From positions 1-34,243 of the forward strand of contig CALJNA010000085.1 of the NCBI GenBank assembly GCA_937981955.1: DNA of 34,243 bases. Direction: 5' to 3'. The notes beneath the pieces are model-generated. The model was not told where the DNA came from, did no database searches, and saw nothing but the letters and a program-made list of their open reading frames with translations. Shown here piece after piece: positions 1 through 7,724 of this stretch. Position numbers and translations under genes: made by a program. Source of the DNA: an uncultured Granulosicoccaceae bacterium. GTDB lineage: Bacteria > Pseudomonadota > Gammaproteobacteria > Granulosicoccales > Granulosicoccaceae. The number at the start of each line of letters is the position of its first letter. The first letter of the stretch is position 1.

Positions 1-1
1 A

Positions 2-649
2 CACGACCCCATTGTCATTGGTGCAGCCGGGCGCAAAGATGTGATCATCGATATGACTGGTGATCCTAAAACCATCGTGCCGGTAGTCGACAGTTTTTAT
101 CGTCAATCGTTCGAACTCATCAAGTTAGTGTACGAAGACGAGCCTCTGAGAGATTCGGTGTTAGCAAGCCCAATTGATTTGCCAGCGTCGGCACCGCCGG
201 AGCCAAATCTGTCCACAGCGATAGCTCACGAAGTGGTTATTGCTGGCGGAGCAATGGGTGGTCTTCAACGGGCAAAACTCAATGGTGAATGGAAAGATTT
301 ACGTGAAATTGCCCGTCAAGGCTATGTTTGGGCACTCAACGATGTGGTTGCCAACAAGCTCGATATGCCCCCACTTATCAACACGAAAAAAGGCACCTCC
401 ATTCGCCTGACCATTAGCAATGACACGGCGTTCCCTCACCCAATGCATTTGCACGGCCACCACATGAAATTACTGTCAGTTGATGGGCAAGCATTACCGT
501 CCCCCTATTGGGTGGACAGCCCACTAATATTACCAGGACAAAAATTCGAACTTGCATTCGTCGCTGACAACCCGGGGGATTGGTTATTTCACTGCCATGC
601 ACTGGAACATCATGCAGCCGGCCTTGGTGCACTTGTGCGCATAGTTTAG
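2..649 (+). CDS. Multicopper oxidase, C-terminal part (gene enters from left edge)
   Basis: The reading frame is open to the left edge, so only the last ~216 residues are visible. They form a C-terminal cupredoxin domain with two copper motifs. HPMHLHGHH (437-463) supplies type 1, type 2 and type 3 ligands. HCHALEHHAAGL (590-625) supplies the Cys-His bridge from type 1 to type 3 copper. The position that normally carries the axial Met of the type 1 site is Leu, which in this family usually goes with a high redox potential. Multicopper oxidases couple one-electron oxidation of phenols or metals (Cu+, Mn2+) to reduction of O2 to water, usually in the periplasm. The N-terminus, signal peptide and substrate class cannot be judged here. 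GTG at 41 is an internal codon, not a credible start. The stop codon lies inside a tandem repeat. Confidence 0.9.
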   Translation, partial: HDPIVIGAAGRKDVIIDMTGDPKTIVPVVDSFYRQSFELIKLVYEDEPLRDSVLASPIDLPASAPPEPNLSTAIAHEVVIAGGAMGGLQRAKLNGEWKDLREIARQGYVWALNDVVANKLDMPPLINTKKGTSIRLTISNDTAFPHPMHLHGHHMKLLSVDGQALPSPYWVDSPLILPGQKFELAFVADNPGDWLFHCHALEHHAAGLGALVRIV

Positions 650-725
650 AAGTGCACTTGCACTCTGCACAGGTGCGCATAGCTTAGAAGTGCACATGCA
701 CTCTGCACAGATGCGCATAACCTAA
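635..725. repeat. 38-bp tandem duplication across the oxidase stop codon
   Basis: Unit 1 (635-672) and unit 2 (673-710) are near-identical 38-mers, and a decayed partial third copy covers 711-725. Unit 1 contains the last four codons and the stop of the oxidase gene. Each full unit carries the same 5-bp hairpin, AGTGC-N4-GCACT, and the units differ inside its loop (actt versus acat). The repeat fills most of the convergent gap to the reverse-strand gene that ends at 750. It may act as a weak transcription end or simply be a recent duplication. Confidence 0.85.
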
Positions 726-749
726 TCCCCCTTATCTCAAGGACAATGA

Positions 750-2141
750 TCAGCCGTTGTTAAGTCGACGCCTTAATCGCACGCTTAATATCGGACCAAA
801 CCGATCAAGAACAGAAGCTATTACGATTGCCATTGCACCCAGACTTGCAAACCCTAGCCATCCGGTGTCCGCAAAGTAAGTTGCAATTGATGCGGCATTC
901 ATAATTCCAAAAGCCAACAAGGCCACGACGCCGATGATGATTTTTTCTTTGTTCTTTTGCATCAATGCCAATGCAATCATTGCGATTGATAACATCAAAC
1001 CCGAAAGAAAGACCATTAAACCGTTATACAGAAGTTGATGGTAGAGCATTGCTATTGCGAGTACGATCGCGGTTGCGATACCGAAAAATTCGGCCATATC
1101 TTCGCTCTGAATCCGACATTCCAGATCAAGCATTAACCCGCCAAGAACGCCACAAAATACCAAAGCATCAAGACCCACACTCCAGGTACCAGGCAAAGCA
1201 CTCATCGCAAGCAGAGCAGCAACCAACGCTGTGGCAGCACTAGCGCAATGCAAGGCACCAGAGAGAACAGAATTAAGTTCGTCTCGCTGAGTTAAAAAGC
1301 GTAGTGCGACAAACGCGGTTAACGCGACCATAAGGCCTGACAACGCAGTGATATCGTAAAGCCAAAAGCTGCGAACCAACATTATTATTGGAGGCAAAAA
1401 CAGCAGGCCCTGTACAAAGCGACCGGCCGATGTCTTCAAATAAATGGCATCCTGTCCGAAGCGCTTAATAGCAAACATCATCGCCAATACAACCAGAACT
1501 GCCAATGGCGCTATCCAGGCTGAGTCACGCACGGGCAACATCAACAAACTGCTACTGGCAAGCAATGCTGAGCACAACCAACCACGCCCTGCCTTAGCCA
1601 TGATGGAAACCCCGATAATACTGACCGGAATCAATGCGGCTAAAGCAATCAGCACGGTTGAACCCAGGGTTGCAATATCAGTAATGTGCCATGCTGCCAG
1701 GGAAGGATAGGCAACATTTAACCCGTCGAACTGTACGACAGAATAGAGTAATGCCCCAAGCACCGTAAAATTGACGGGGACTGATAACAGTGCAAGACCA
1801 AAGAATGCTCTGGAGCCTCGTGGTTCTCGCATCACAAACGCCAGTATGAATCCGCCAGCACTTAACAAGCCGGTTAACATCAACATACTGATAAAACGTT
1901 GCGTGTCGTTGACGATATCGAGACCATCAAACAAAAACAGACACATGGAAATGACCATGGCCGCTACGCCACCCATGCGAATCAATTCTGACAAAGAGCC
2001 AAAACGTCGAATGATGCTCATCACACCGGATTTTGAATCCGGCTTTACATCGCCAGGCACAGGGAGCGCAGATGCAGATTCGTGTGCTGTGTCCTCGTCT
2101 GTTTCCGTTGACTCAATATATTCTGTACTTACCGTATTCAT
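750..2141 (-). CDS. Polytopic inner-membrane protein paired with PspA-like gene
   Basis: 463 residues. A hydrophilic acidic N-terminus of ~50 residues (rich in Glu, Asp, Ser, Thr) precedes a long run of about twelve hydrophobic segments. These are joined by short, partly Arg/Lys-rich loops, and the protein ends in a basic tail (RLRRRLNNG). I recognise no named family. The start ATG overlaps the stop of the upstream pspA-like gene as ATGA (2138-2141), so the two are very probably co-translated. The likely job is membrane-linked, as partner or target of the PspA-like protein, but this rests on context only. No catalytic motif is apparent. Confidence 0.85.
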   Translation of the reverse strand: MNTVSTEYIESTETDEDTAHESASALPVPGDVKPDSKSGVMSIIRRFGSLSELIRMGGVAAMVISMCLFLFDGLDIVNDTQRFISMLMLTGLLSAGGFILAFVMREPRGSRAFFGLALLSVPVNFTVLGALLYSVVQFDGLNVAYPSLAAWHITDIATLGSTVLIALAALIPVSIIGVSIMAKAGRGWLCSALLASSSLLMLPVRDSAWIAPLAVLVVLAMMFAIKRFGQDAIYLKTSAGRFVQGLLFLPPIIMLVRSFWLYDITALSGLMVALTAFVALRFLTQRDELNSVLSGALHCASAATALVAALLAMSALPGTWSVGLDALVFCGVLGGLMLDLECRIQSEDMAEFFGIATAIVLAIAMLYHQLLYNGLMVFLSGLMLSIAMIALALMQKNKEKIIIGVVALLAFGIMNAASIATYFADTGWLGFASLGAMAIVIASVLDRFGPILSVRLRRRLNNG

Positions 2142-2815
2142 TGATCACCGCCTACGTCCGCACGTTCATCAGCGGCTATCAATGCATCCAGCTCACCCTC
2201 CAGTTCAAGCTGTGTTTCAGCGGATACAAACTGCTCCTCCAGCGCATCGACGACGTCATAATCCAATGAGGTTCCTGCACTGATTTCAGTTTCAGTGATG
2301 GACATATCCCAACGTTCGAATATGTCGTCCACGCCACCATCTTCTATGCCATCAACACGATTGATAATGCGCAACGCTTCTGCAGTAGACTCTCGGCTGC
2401 GCATCTGATTGCGTTGTTGAGACATGGATACGGCCCGTTTCTCGATACCTGCAATGCTGGATGTGAGTTTTTCCTGTAATGCTGCATGTTTTGCCAAAGC
2501 AACTTGTAGCTCCTGCTCTTCGTGCAGGCACTGCTTTCGTCGTGCAAGGCATTGCAGGGCCAGAGCCCGATCCGTTTCGCTGTTGTCTTTAGCTCGCAAT
2601 GTCCAGTGCTCAATTTTCGATTTGAGCGACTCTTGCCGACGATGCATGGTTTCTGCATCGCGATTCACGCGCTGTAAACGCACGCGTGCTCTGGCGGCTG
2701 CACGCTGTGTTTCCTTTAAAGATGCTTCGATAACCGCATCGTGATTTTCGATGTGGGAGACGGTTTTATCCACGCCCGCAAGTACGGTCGCGGAGAGTCT
2801 TGAAAACAATTTCAT
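2138..2815 (-). CDS. pspA: PspA/IM30 (Vipp1) family coiled-coil protein
   Basis: 225 residues. The N-terminus MKLFSRLSATV resembles the amphipathic membrane-binding helix of PspA (MGIFSRFAD in E. coli). Residues ~25-150 are a long charged coiled coil rich in Arg, Glu, Gln and Ala, the PspA/ESCRT-III-like core. The C-terminal ~70 residues are acidic and differ from E. coli PspA. Family members assemble on stressed inner membranes and help preserve the proton gradient; E. coli PspA also restrains the activator PspF. No pspF, pspB or pspC is visible here, and I see no sigma-54 site just upstream, so control probably differs from the enterobacterial psp operon. A GGAA stretch lies 5 nt before the ATG. 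The gene overlaps its downstream membrane-protein partner by 4 nt. Confidence 0.8.
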   Translation of the reverse strand: MKLFSRLSATVLAGVDKTVSHIENHDAVIEASLKETQRAAARARVRLQRVNRDAETMHRRQESLKSKIEHWTLRAKDNSETDRALALQCLARRKQCLHEEQELQVALAKHAALQEKLTSSIAGIEKRAVSMSQQRNQMRSRESTAEALRIINRVDGIEDGGVDDIFERWDMSITETEISAGTSLDYDVVDALEEQFVSAETQLELEGELDALIAADERADVGGDQ

Positions 2816-2928
2816 GATGGTTCCGGGTCTTAGACCTGATTGCCAATAGGAACCTTAAATATCGACGAAAGTACCTTATATATCTACCAATATCGAATTT
2901 GTATAGTCTAATCCGACTTTTGGTCTAT

Positions 2929-4329
2929 TTATTTTGTACTTTGACCAGAATGGCGCCGCAAGGCGAAAACACCGAAGAGGCGAAAAACAAGCAATAACAC
3001 TAACGACACAAGTCCTGCGACACCGAAAACACCAGCGCTAATGGTTCTGCGCTGACCGGTATTCTGGCTAACCGGGACACCGTCAACGGTGTAAAGCTGC
3101 ACTGTGCCAAGCGCACCCTCTATGTTCTGAGTGGATAACGAATAGGCAGTTGAAGTGGTAACGCCTTTTATCAGTGCGAACAAACCCTCGGCAGTTTCGT
3201 CAAGCACACAGGTATCCAACGAAGTCGGGTTGGCAATGGTCGGGTTTTCCGAAGCACATAACACCGTTTCAGCAGATAGAACGAGTTCGTCACTACCCTC
3301 AACAATATAAAGATCGGCATCACCGGTATTGGATGTCAGGTTTACCTGTTTCGCACCAGTGATATCGAAGAATGCTGACTGCCCTGCTGCTATCTGGCCG
3401 TTGATTAGGGTGTTAACCGGAATACGCGAAACATCAATGTCGTCAGCAGCAAAGGCGTTTTGTTGACCCACGTACTGCATTGTGCCCTGGGTATGACCGG
3501 TTATCCAGTCAGTAAACGCCTCAACACGGGTATAGACACCAGGCACACCACTCAGCCCACAACCAAATCCACTACTGACTATTCCGGCAATCACAGATGC
3601 ATTTTCTCGTACAACCAGCAACGGTCCACCACTGTCTCCCTGACATGTATCCTGTCCACCGGTTCGAGAACCGCCGGCGCAAAAAGATTCACGCGAATCG
3701 AACGAATCGCGATATACAGTAAAGCAATCAATATTGCTGACAATCGGAAGGGAAACCTCACGCAACAGGGTTGATGGGCGGCCACTTTCTCGCAGCGCTC
3801 CCCAGCCAAGGGCAACACCCGATTCTTCGAGCACAGGAACCGGACTGTTAGTGGCGGGTAACACGGCGAGCGGAGCGCTATAAGGTGTCAGTAATTCAAT
3901 TAAGGCGATATCGTTACTCAGACTACTGCTTTCGAAGTCAGGATGAAGAATGAGACGGTTCGCAGGCACGAACACGCCATCACGCCTGACCAAATCGGTG
4001 TCACCCAGCAATACACCGACTCTTGTTGGAGAAATCGGATTGCCAAAGCTATTGTTCAGGCAGTGAGCTGCTGTGACCACCCAACGATCGGCAATCAACG
4101 AACCACCGCATGCATGGTTAAACGTACCTGTACCGTTAACATCGATGGTCACCGATGCCATGAATGGATAGCGCGATTCGTTAGGCACAACAGTACCACC
4201 AACAATATAGTCTGGACCAACAACAGGTGTATGAGCCACTTGCGCATTAACCAGAGTTATTGGCAAAAACCATCCGGACAGGCACAGTGCAAAGATGATG
4301 GATGTCTTTTTTAACAAGGTGTATTTCAT
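2929..4329 (-). CDS. Secreted trypsin-like (S1A) serine protease with PPC-like domain and C-terminal membrane anchor
   Basis: About 466 residues. A signal peptide (~1-30) is followed by a short propeptide and the mature trypsin start IVGG (~43-46). The catalytic triad is visible: His in TAAHC (~90), Asp in SNDIAL (~141) and Ser in GDSGGP (~234). The Asp six residues before the Ser predicts an Arg/Lys-specific S1 pocket. Cysteines fit the C42-C58, C168-C182 and C191-C220 trypsin disulfides. Residues ~305-410 resemble a pre-peptidase C-terminal (PPC) beta domain. The last ~40 residues are a hydrophobic segment plus RR-type basic tail, like a sorting or anchor signal but without a clear Gly-Gly motif. 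ATG at 4329 overlaps the upstream TGA by 1 nt (TGATG); a GTG one codon earlier is possible. It is probably cell-surface or periplasmic. Confidence 0.93.
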   Translation of the reverse strand: MKYTLLKKTSIIFALCLSGWFLPITLVNAQVAHTPVVGPDYIVGGTVVPNESRYPFMASVTIDVNGTGTFNHACGGSLIADRWVVTAAHCLNNSFGNPISPTRVGVLLGDTDLVRRDGVFVPANRLILHPDFESSSLSNDIALIELLTPYSAPLAVLPATNSPVPVLEESGVALGWGALRESGRPSTLLREVSLPIVSNIDCFTVYRDSFDSRESFCAGGSRTGGQDTCQGDSGGPLLVVRENASVIAGIVSSGFGCGLSGVPGVYTRVEAFTDWITGHTQGTMQYVGQQNAFAADDIDVSRIPVNTLINGQIAAGQSAFFDITGAKQVNLTSNTGDADLYIVEGSDELVLSAETVLCASENPTIANPTSLDTCVLDETAEGLFALIKGVTTSTAYSLSTQNIEGALGTVQLYTVDGVPVSQNTGQRRTISAGVFGVAGLVSLVLLLVFRLFGVFALRRHSGQSTK

Positions 4330-4817
4330 CACTTAGACCGTTTTGACAAGCCACCGGATTCATTCGTTACCAGAACCGGATTGGTGACAACCAGATCGAG
4401 TTCGTTGCACGCTTCTGGCACCGACCAGGGAACAGACAACTCAGCAATCATCGGTGCGCGGCGACACAAATCTGGTTTTGTGCGAACCAAAGTTACCCGG
4501 CACTGACTATCAACAATTTTATGTTCGATGATAAAGTCGGTTGAACTGGTACAGCCGAAACTTAGTACACCCGCATGGAATGCAGAACCGTCGAACCGCA
4601 CTGCACTTAAAGCTTCCGGCTTATCAGACTGATGTTTTGGCATATTTAGTTTCGAATTAATAAAGTTATTCTTATCGGCACTGGTTGACGTCCGTGCCGA
4701 CAGGGTCGAATGACCGGTTAGCGGTGCATCTTCTGCATTCACTGATGTGAAAACGCCTGCACACCCACTCGACAGGACTGACAGCACTACCATGACTGCT
4801 ACAGATCGAATTACCAC
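4329..4817 (-). CDS. Small exported protein, possible lipoprotein, upstream of the S1 protease
   Basis: 162 residues from a GTG start. It has a hydrophobic N-terminus with Cys19 in an L-S-S-G-C context. This resembles a lipobox, but Leu is at -4 instead of the usual -3, so lipidation is uncertain. The rest is polar, with four more cysteines (in GCTSS, SQCRV, DLCRR and EACNE contexts) that could form two disulfides. I do not recognise the family. It overlaps the protease gene by one nucleotide and is probably its operon partner; an inhibitor, chaperone or anchor for the protease would fit, but no motif proves it. No strong Shine-Dalgarno sequence is visible before the GTG. Confidence 0.7.
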   Translation of the reverse strand: MVIRSVAVMVVLSVLSSGCAGVFTSVNAEDAPLTGHSTLSARTSTSADKNNFINSKLNMPKHQSDKPEALSAVRFDGSAFHAGVLSFGCTSSTDFIIEHKIVDSQCRVTLVRTKPDLCRRAPMIAELSVPWSVPEACNELDLVVTNPVLVTNESGGLSKRSK

Positions 4818-5128
4818 TGTAAAGCAACCGGCACTGAATAATTAACGATTAGCATGCTGCTCATATCCTGTAAGGGTTTGCATTCCTGCAACGGTTAAAA
4901 TAATTTACTAAAATCAGCAAATAACGTTGTCTAACGCGTTTTTCTTTTGAAGCCGTATTTTAAGTAAAATCAAGTATTCTCGGGGTTCACAATCCGCATT
5001 TTTACCAATGCTTAATAAGTCCATGCCTCAAATGCAACCAATGGCACAAAAAATCGTGAATATATGACTGAAATGTCAGAAATTACCTGCTTTTTAATCA
5101 AACCGGCTCAGGCTCAAGAAGGTTCGAT
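4818..5128. other. Divergent AT-rich intergenic region
   Basis: About 310 bp between the reverse-strand protease operon and dgoK. It is AT-rich and must hold the promoters for both directions. A small dyad TGAC-N6-GTCA lies at 5065-5078. AAGAAGG just before 5123 is a plausible ribosome-binding site for dgoK. I could not assign -35/-10 boxes with confidence and see no gene in it. Confidence 0.5.
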
Positions 5129-6034
5129 GTGACAGCAAAACACGCCCACCATATTGGCATTGACTGGGGTTCGAGTAGCTTTCGTGCGTATTGCTACGAT
5201 GAGCAATTCAAGTTGCTTAAAACGATCGAATCGGCAAGCGGTATAAAACACATCACCGATCAGGCATTTGAACAACGGCTTTTCTCATTGATTGATGATT
5301 ACGCAGCACCTGATGGAACCATCGTACTTTCCGGCATGATAACCAGCCGCAATGGATGGGTCGAAACTCCTTACATCCCACTTCCCGCATCACTTAACAG
5401 TCTCACCGAACAATCTGTAAAGCGAGTTGTGCAAAACAGAAGTCTGTATTTTTTGCCTGGATTAAGTCAGCAAAAACCGCAGGCGGATGTTATGCGAGGA
5501 GAAGAATTGGCACTTTTTGGTGCAACCCAGACAACCGCTAAGGCGTTGGTTGTCATGCCAGGCACACACTCAAAATGGGCTGTCGTCAATGACGGTAAAG
5601 TGCAGGCATTTAGAACAATTGTGACTGGAGAATTGTTCGATGTATTGCTGAACAAAACCTTGCTTGGCCAGCTAGCGACTGAAAACAGCTTTAAATCGGC
5701 GACTTTTGAACAAGGTTTGCGTCGGGGCTTTTCTACGAACACGATTGTTAGCGAATTTTTTCTTGCTCGCTCAGGCGTGTTGCTGAACGAAATCGATAGC
5801 GAAGATGTACATTCCTATCTATCCGGTTTGCTCATAGGTAACGAAATAAAAGAAGGGTTGCATTTCGTACCGGATGATAACAAGCACGTTACTCTGGTTG
5901 GTGCTGATGAACTTTGCGAACGATACCTGATCGCGTTTTCGATGCTTGATATACCTGCGTCACAGGCACATTCGGCATTAATGGCATCGGCTTTTGCGCA
6001 ACTATTGGCTCATTTAAAAAATTCCAACAGTTAA
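5129..6034 (+). CDS. dgoK: 2-dehydro-3-deoxygalactonokinase
   Basis: 301 residues, close to the usual ~290. It phosphorylates 2-keto-3-deoxy-D-galactonate with ATP at the 6-hydroxyl, in the De Ley-Doudoroff galactonate pathway, in the cytoplasm. It shows family hallmarks: the N-terminal phosphate-binding loop IGIDWGSSSFRAY, then GMITSRNGW, the strongly conserved VMRGEE, VMPGTHSKW and FRTIVTGEL, and SGLLIGNE in the C-terminal half. These align collinearly with E. coli DgoK. The start is GTG at 5129, preceded by AAGAAGG. An ATG at 5127 in another frame is followed at once by TGA. No dgoA aldolase or galactonate dehydratase is seen beside it, so the pathway partners lie elsewhere. Confidence 0.93.
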   Translation: MTAKHAHHIGIDWGSSSFRAYCYDEQFKLLKTIESASGIKHITDQAFEQRLFSLIDDYAAPDGTIVLSGMITSRNGWVETPYIPLPASLNSLTEQSVKRVVQNRSLYFLPGLSQQKPQADVMRGEELALFGATQTTAKALVVMPGTHSKWAVVNDGKVQAFRTIVTGELFDVLLNKTLLGQLATENSFKSATFEQGLRRGFSTNTIVSEFFLARSGVLLNEIDSEDVHSYLSGLLIGNEIKEGLHFVPDDNKHVTLVGADELCERYLIAFSMLDIPASQAHSALMASAFAQLLAHLKNSNS

Positions 6035-6131
6035 TAACGGGGTTTTTGGCCGCCTGTACCTGCCAGGTTACCTAAGCCAGTTCACCACTCATCGCATTCA
6101 AATGCAGGCATTCAAACCCAGCGATGCGAAT

Positions 6132-6314
6132 CTAGCGCTGCCTGCTTGCCCATGAGTAAGAGCGGCGACGGCGATTCTGTCTGCGTCGTTCCATTGAACT
6201 GGAAACGCGATTGTTCTTGCGTGCTGAGATCGGCGTACCGGCTGTTGAGACCTGTAGGTTGTTATCTCGTGACGAAACCGGAAGCAAAACGGCTGAATCA
6301 TCCATTGTGAGCAT
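6132..6314 (-). CDS. Possible small basic protein (uncertain)
   Basis: A 60-codon ORF with an ATG start and, three codons later, a second ATG. The first half is of mixed composition. The second half has an Arg-rich block (ERRRQNRRRR) followed by SYSW, as in small nucleic-acid-binding or membrane-associated basic peptides. I do not recognise a family, no good Shine-Dalgarno sequence precedes either start, and a competing ORF exists in another reverse frame. It is kept only because the gap is long and the composition is not absurd. Confidence 0.25.
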   Translation of the reverse strand: MLTMDDSAVLLPVSSRDNNLQVSTAGTPISARKNNRVSSSMERRRQNRRRRSYSWASRQR

Positions 6315-6385
6315 TACTACATTTTGATTGTGAATTGACTATATCACATGTCTTACAAAAGGTGTCTTGTCCAAATATATTCCTT

Positions 6386-6406
6386 ATATTCAACTAGTTA
6401 GAATAT
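6386..6406. promoter_or_regulatory. 21-bp AT-rich dyad, possible operator
   Basis: ATATTC-N9-GAATAT with a palindromic ACTAGT inside the spacer. It lies ~130 bp before the DMT transporter start and ~70 bp upstream of the possible small reverse ORF. It has the size and symmetry of a dimeric repressor site; the regulator is unknown. Confidence 0.35.
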
Positions 6407-6532
6407 GTAGCATTAGTACCGAAATGCTTATCGGTCAAGCCACTTCCTCGCCTGGGGTGCGCTTTTCGATTACCCAACGCCGGCCGTGAGATAAACTAAC
6501 AGTCCCGTTCTGACAAACCTACCTGAAAAACA

Positions 6533-7456
6533 ATGCCCAAAGCCATATCCAGCGTGATGGGAATACAAGCCTGGGCAATGCTGGTCACGCTATCTCTTGT
6601 CTGGGGTGGATCGTTTTACTTCGTTGAAATTCTTGTCGATACGCTGAGCCCGATGACCATTGTGTTTCTGCGTGTCGCACTGGCTGCCGCTTTTTTATGG
6701 ATTTATATTGCCGCCAACAAAATAAGCGTGCCCGGAACTCTCGATGCCTGGCGAGCTTTTTTCATAATGGGCCTGCTGAATAACGTCATACCGTTCACGC
6801 TTATTGTTTGGGGCCAAACCATTATTTCGTCGTCACTGGCGTCAATAATGAATGCGACTGTTCCCATGTTCGCGGTCGTGCTCGCAGCGATACTACTCAA
6901 GGATGAAAATATCACCGCGCTAAAAATAGCCGGTGTCATTGTCGGGTTCATCGGCACCTTCAGCATCATCGCGCCGGATCTAAAGTCATTTGACACTGGA
7001 AACACGCTGGCACAACTAGCCATTCTTGGCGCCGCGCTCAGTTATGCTTTTGCCGGAATTTTTGGACGTCGATTCCATCGCATGGGTATACATCCGGTTA
7101 CCACAGCTGCAGGACAAGTTACTGCATCAGCAGTATTAACGTTCCCGGCGATGATGTTGATAGACCAACCCTCAATGGTTGCATTCCCTGAATTATCAGT
7201 CCTTTTCGCATTGATGGCCCTGGCGCTACTTTCAACAGCATTCGCCTATATTCTCTATTTTCGAATACTTGCGATTGCCGGGGCGACTAACCTGTCTCTG
7301 GTTACTTTCTTGATTCCTGCCTGGGCGAGCTTGCTCGGCATTTGGCTACTTGCGGAAAAGCTGAGTATCAATCAAATCATTGGGGTTGCCATAATCGCTC
7401 TCGGCTTGTCTTTAATAGACGGTCGATTGTGGTCTCGTGGACGATATTCAAGCTAA
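6533..7456 (+). CDS. EamA/DMT-family drug/metabolite transporter
   Basis: 307 residues with about ten hydrophobic segments in two repeated EamA halves (~10-150 and ~160-300). Typical features are LVWGGSFYFVEILVDTLSP in helix 1-2, PMTIVFLRVALAAAFLW, and, in the second half, LLSTAFAYILYFRIL followed by ATNLSLVTFLIPAWASLLG. Members are inner-membrane secondary exporters of amino acids and other metabolites; the substrate cannot be read from sequence. The N-terminus is typical of the family at the ATG used. It stands alone, with no co-directional partner within 500 bp. Confidence 0.9.
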   Translation: MPKAISSVMGIQAWAMLVTLSLVWGGSFYFVEILVDTLSPMTIVFLRVALAAAFLWIYIAANKISVPGTLDAWRAFFIMGLLNNVIPFTLIVWGQTIISSSLASIMNATVPMFAVVLAAILLKDENITALKIAGVIVGFIGTFSIIAPDLKSFDTGNTLAQLAILGAALSYAFAGIFGRRFHRMGIHPVTTAAGQVTASAVLTFPAMMLIDQPSMVAFPELSVLFALMALALLSTAFAYILYFRILAIAGATNLSLVTFLIPAWASLLGIWLLAEKLSINQIIGVAIIALGLSLIDGRLWSRGRYSS

Positions 7457-7581
7457 GCTTCATTGGTCAAATTCAATACGTTTCAGCCTACTGTCGAAGT
7501 TGGCAATATCCGTTGCGTAGAACAGATTGGAAATAAATTGCTGTGTTTTAATTAACGTTTGGATAGATCGCAACACGGATT

Positions 7582-7601
7582 AGTGTGATGCCCATCACGC
7601 T
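7582..7601. promoter_or_regulatory. CRP/Vfr-like binding site
   Basis: AGTGTGATGCCCATCACGCT is a 20-bp dyad with one mismatch per half. It matches TGTGA-N6-TCACA except for the last base. Its centre (7591.5) lies about 90 bp before the likely transcription start of the promoter at 7649-7677, which is compatible with class I CRP activation. Assignment to CRP rests on the consensus only. Confidence 0.5.
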
Positions 7602-7648
7602 TTTAATTCAAAGTCATCCCATCTCCCCAGCATCGATTGCGTTGCGTA

Positions 7649-7677
7649 TTAAGATCTAGCAAGATCCCGTATATAAA
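7649..7677 (+). promoter_or_regulatory. Candidate sigma-70 promoter for the glucanase gene
   Basis: -35 TTAAGA (7649-7654), a 17-nt spacer and -10 TATAAA (7672-7677). The -10 box is good and the -35 box poor, which fits an activator-dependent promoter with the CRP-like dyad upstream. Transcription would start near 7684 and leave a leader of ~375 nt before ATG 8060. Confidence 0.45.
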
Positions 7678-7724
7678 GGCGATTTTCGTCATAATGGCGT
7701 GGTTTTTTCAGTCTCGATTCAGGT

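Larger units (their letters stand above)
6035..6532. other. Intergenic region between dgoK and the DMT transporter
   Basis: About 500 bp without a confident gene. The first half is GC-richer and carries a possible small reverse ORF (6132-6314). The second half is AT-rich with a dyad at 6386-6406 and a weaker one, ACCGA-N8-TCGGT, at ~6418-6435. The promoter for the transporter presumably lies here, but I could not assign it. Confidence 0.4.

Noticed and set aside
1771-2283. 170-codon forward ORF
   Set aside because: Antisense to the pspA-like/membrane-protein pair; composition looks non-coding.
2816-2900. Sigma-54 promoter for a psp-type operon
   Set aside because: No GG-N10-GC element of the TGGCAC-N5-TTGC type was found upstream of the pspA-like gene; AT-rich boxes there were too weak to call a sigma-70 promoter.
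6098-6301. 67-codon reverse ORF
   Set aside because: Overlaps another small ORF in a different frame and has no recognisable features or ribosome-binding site.
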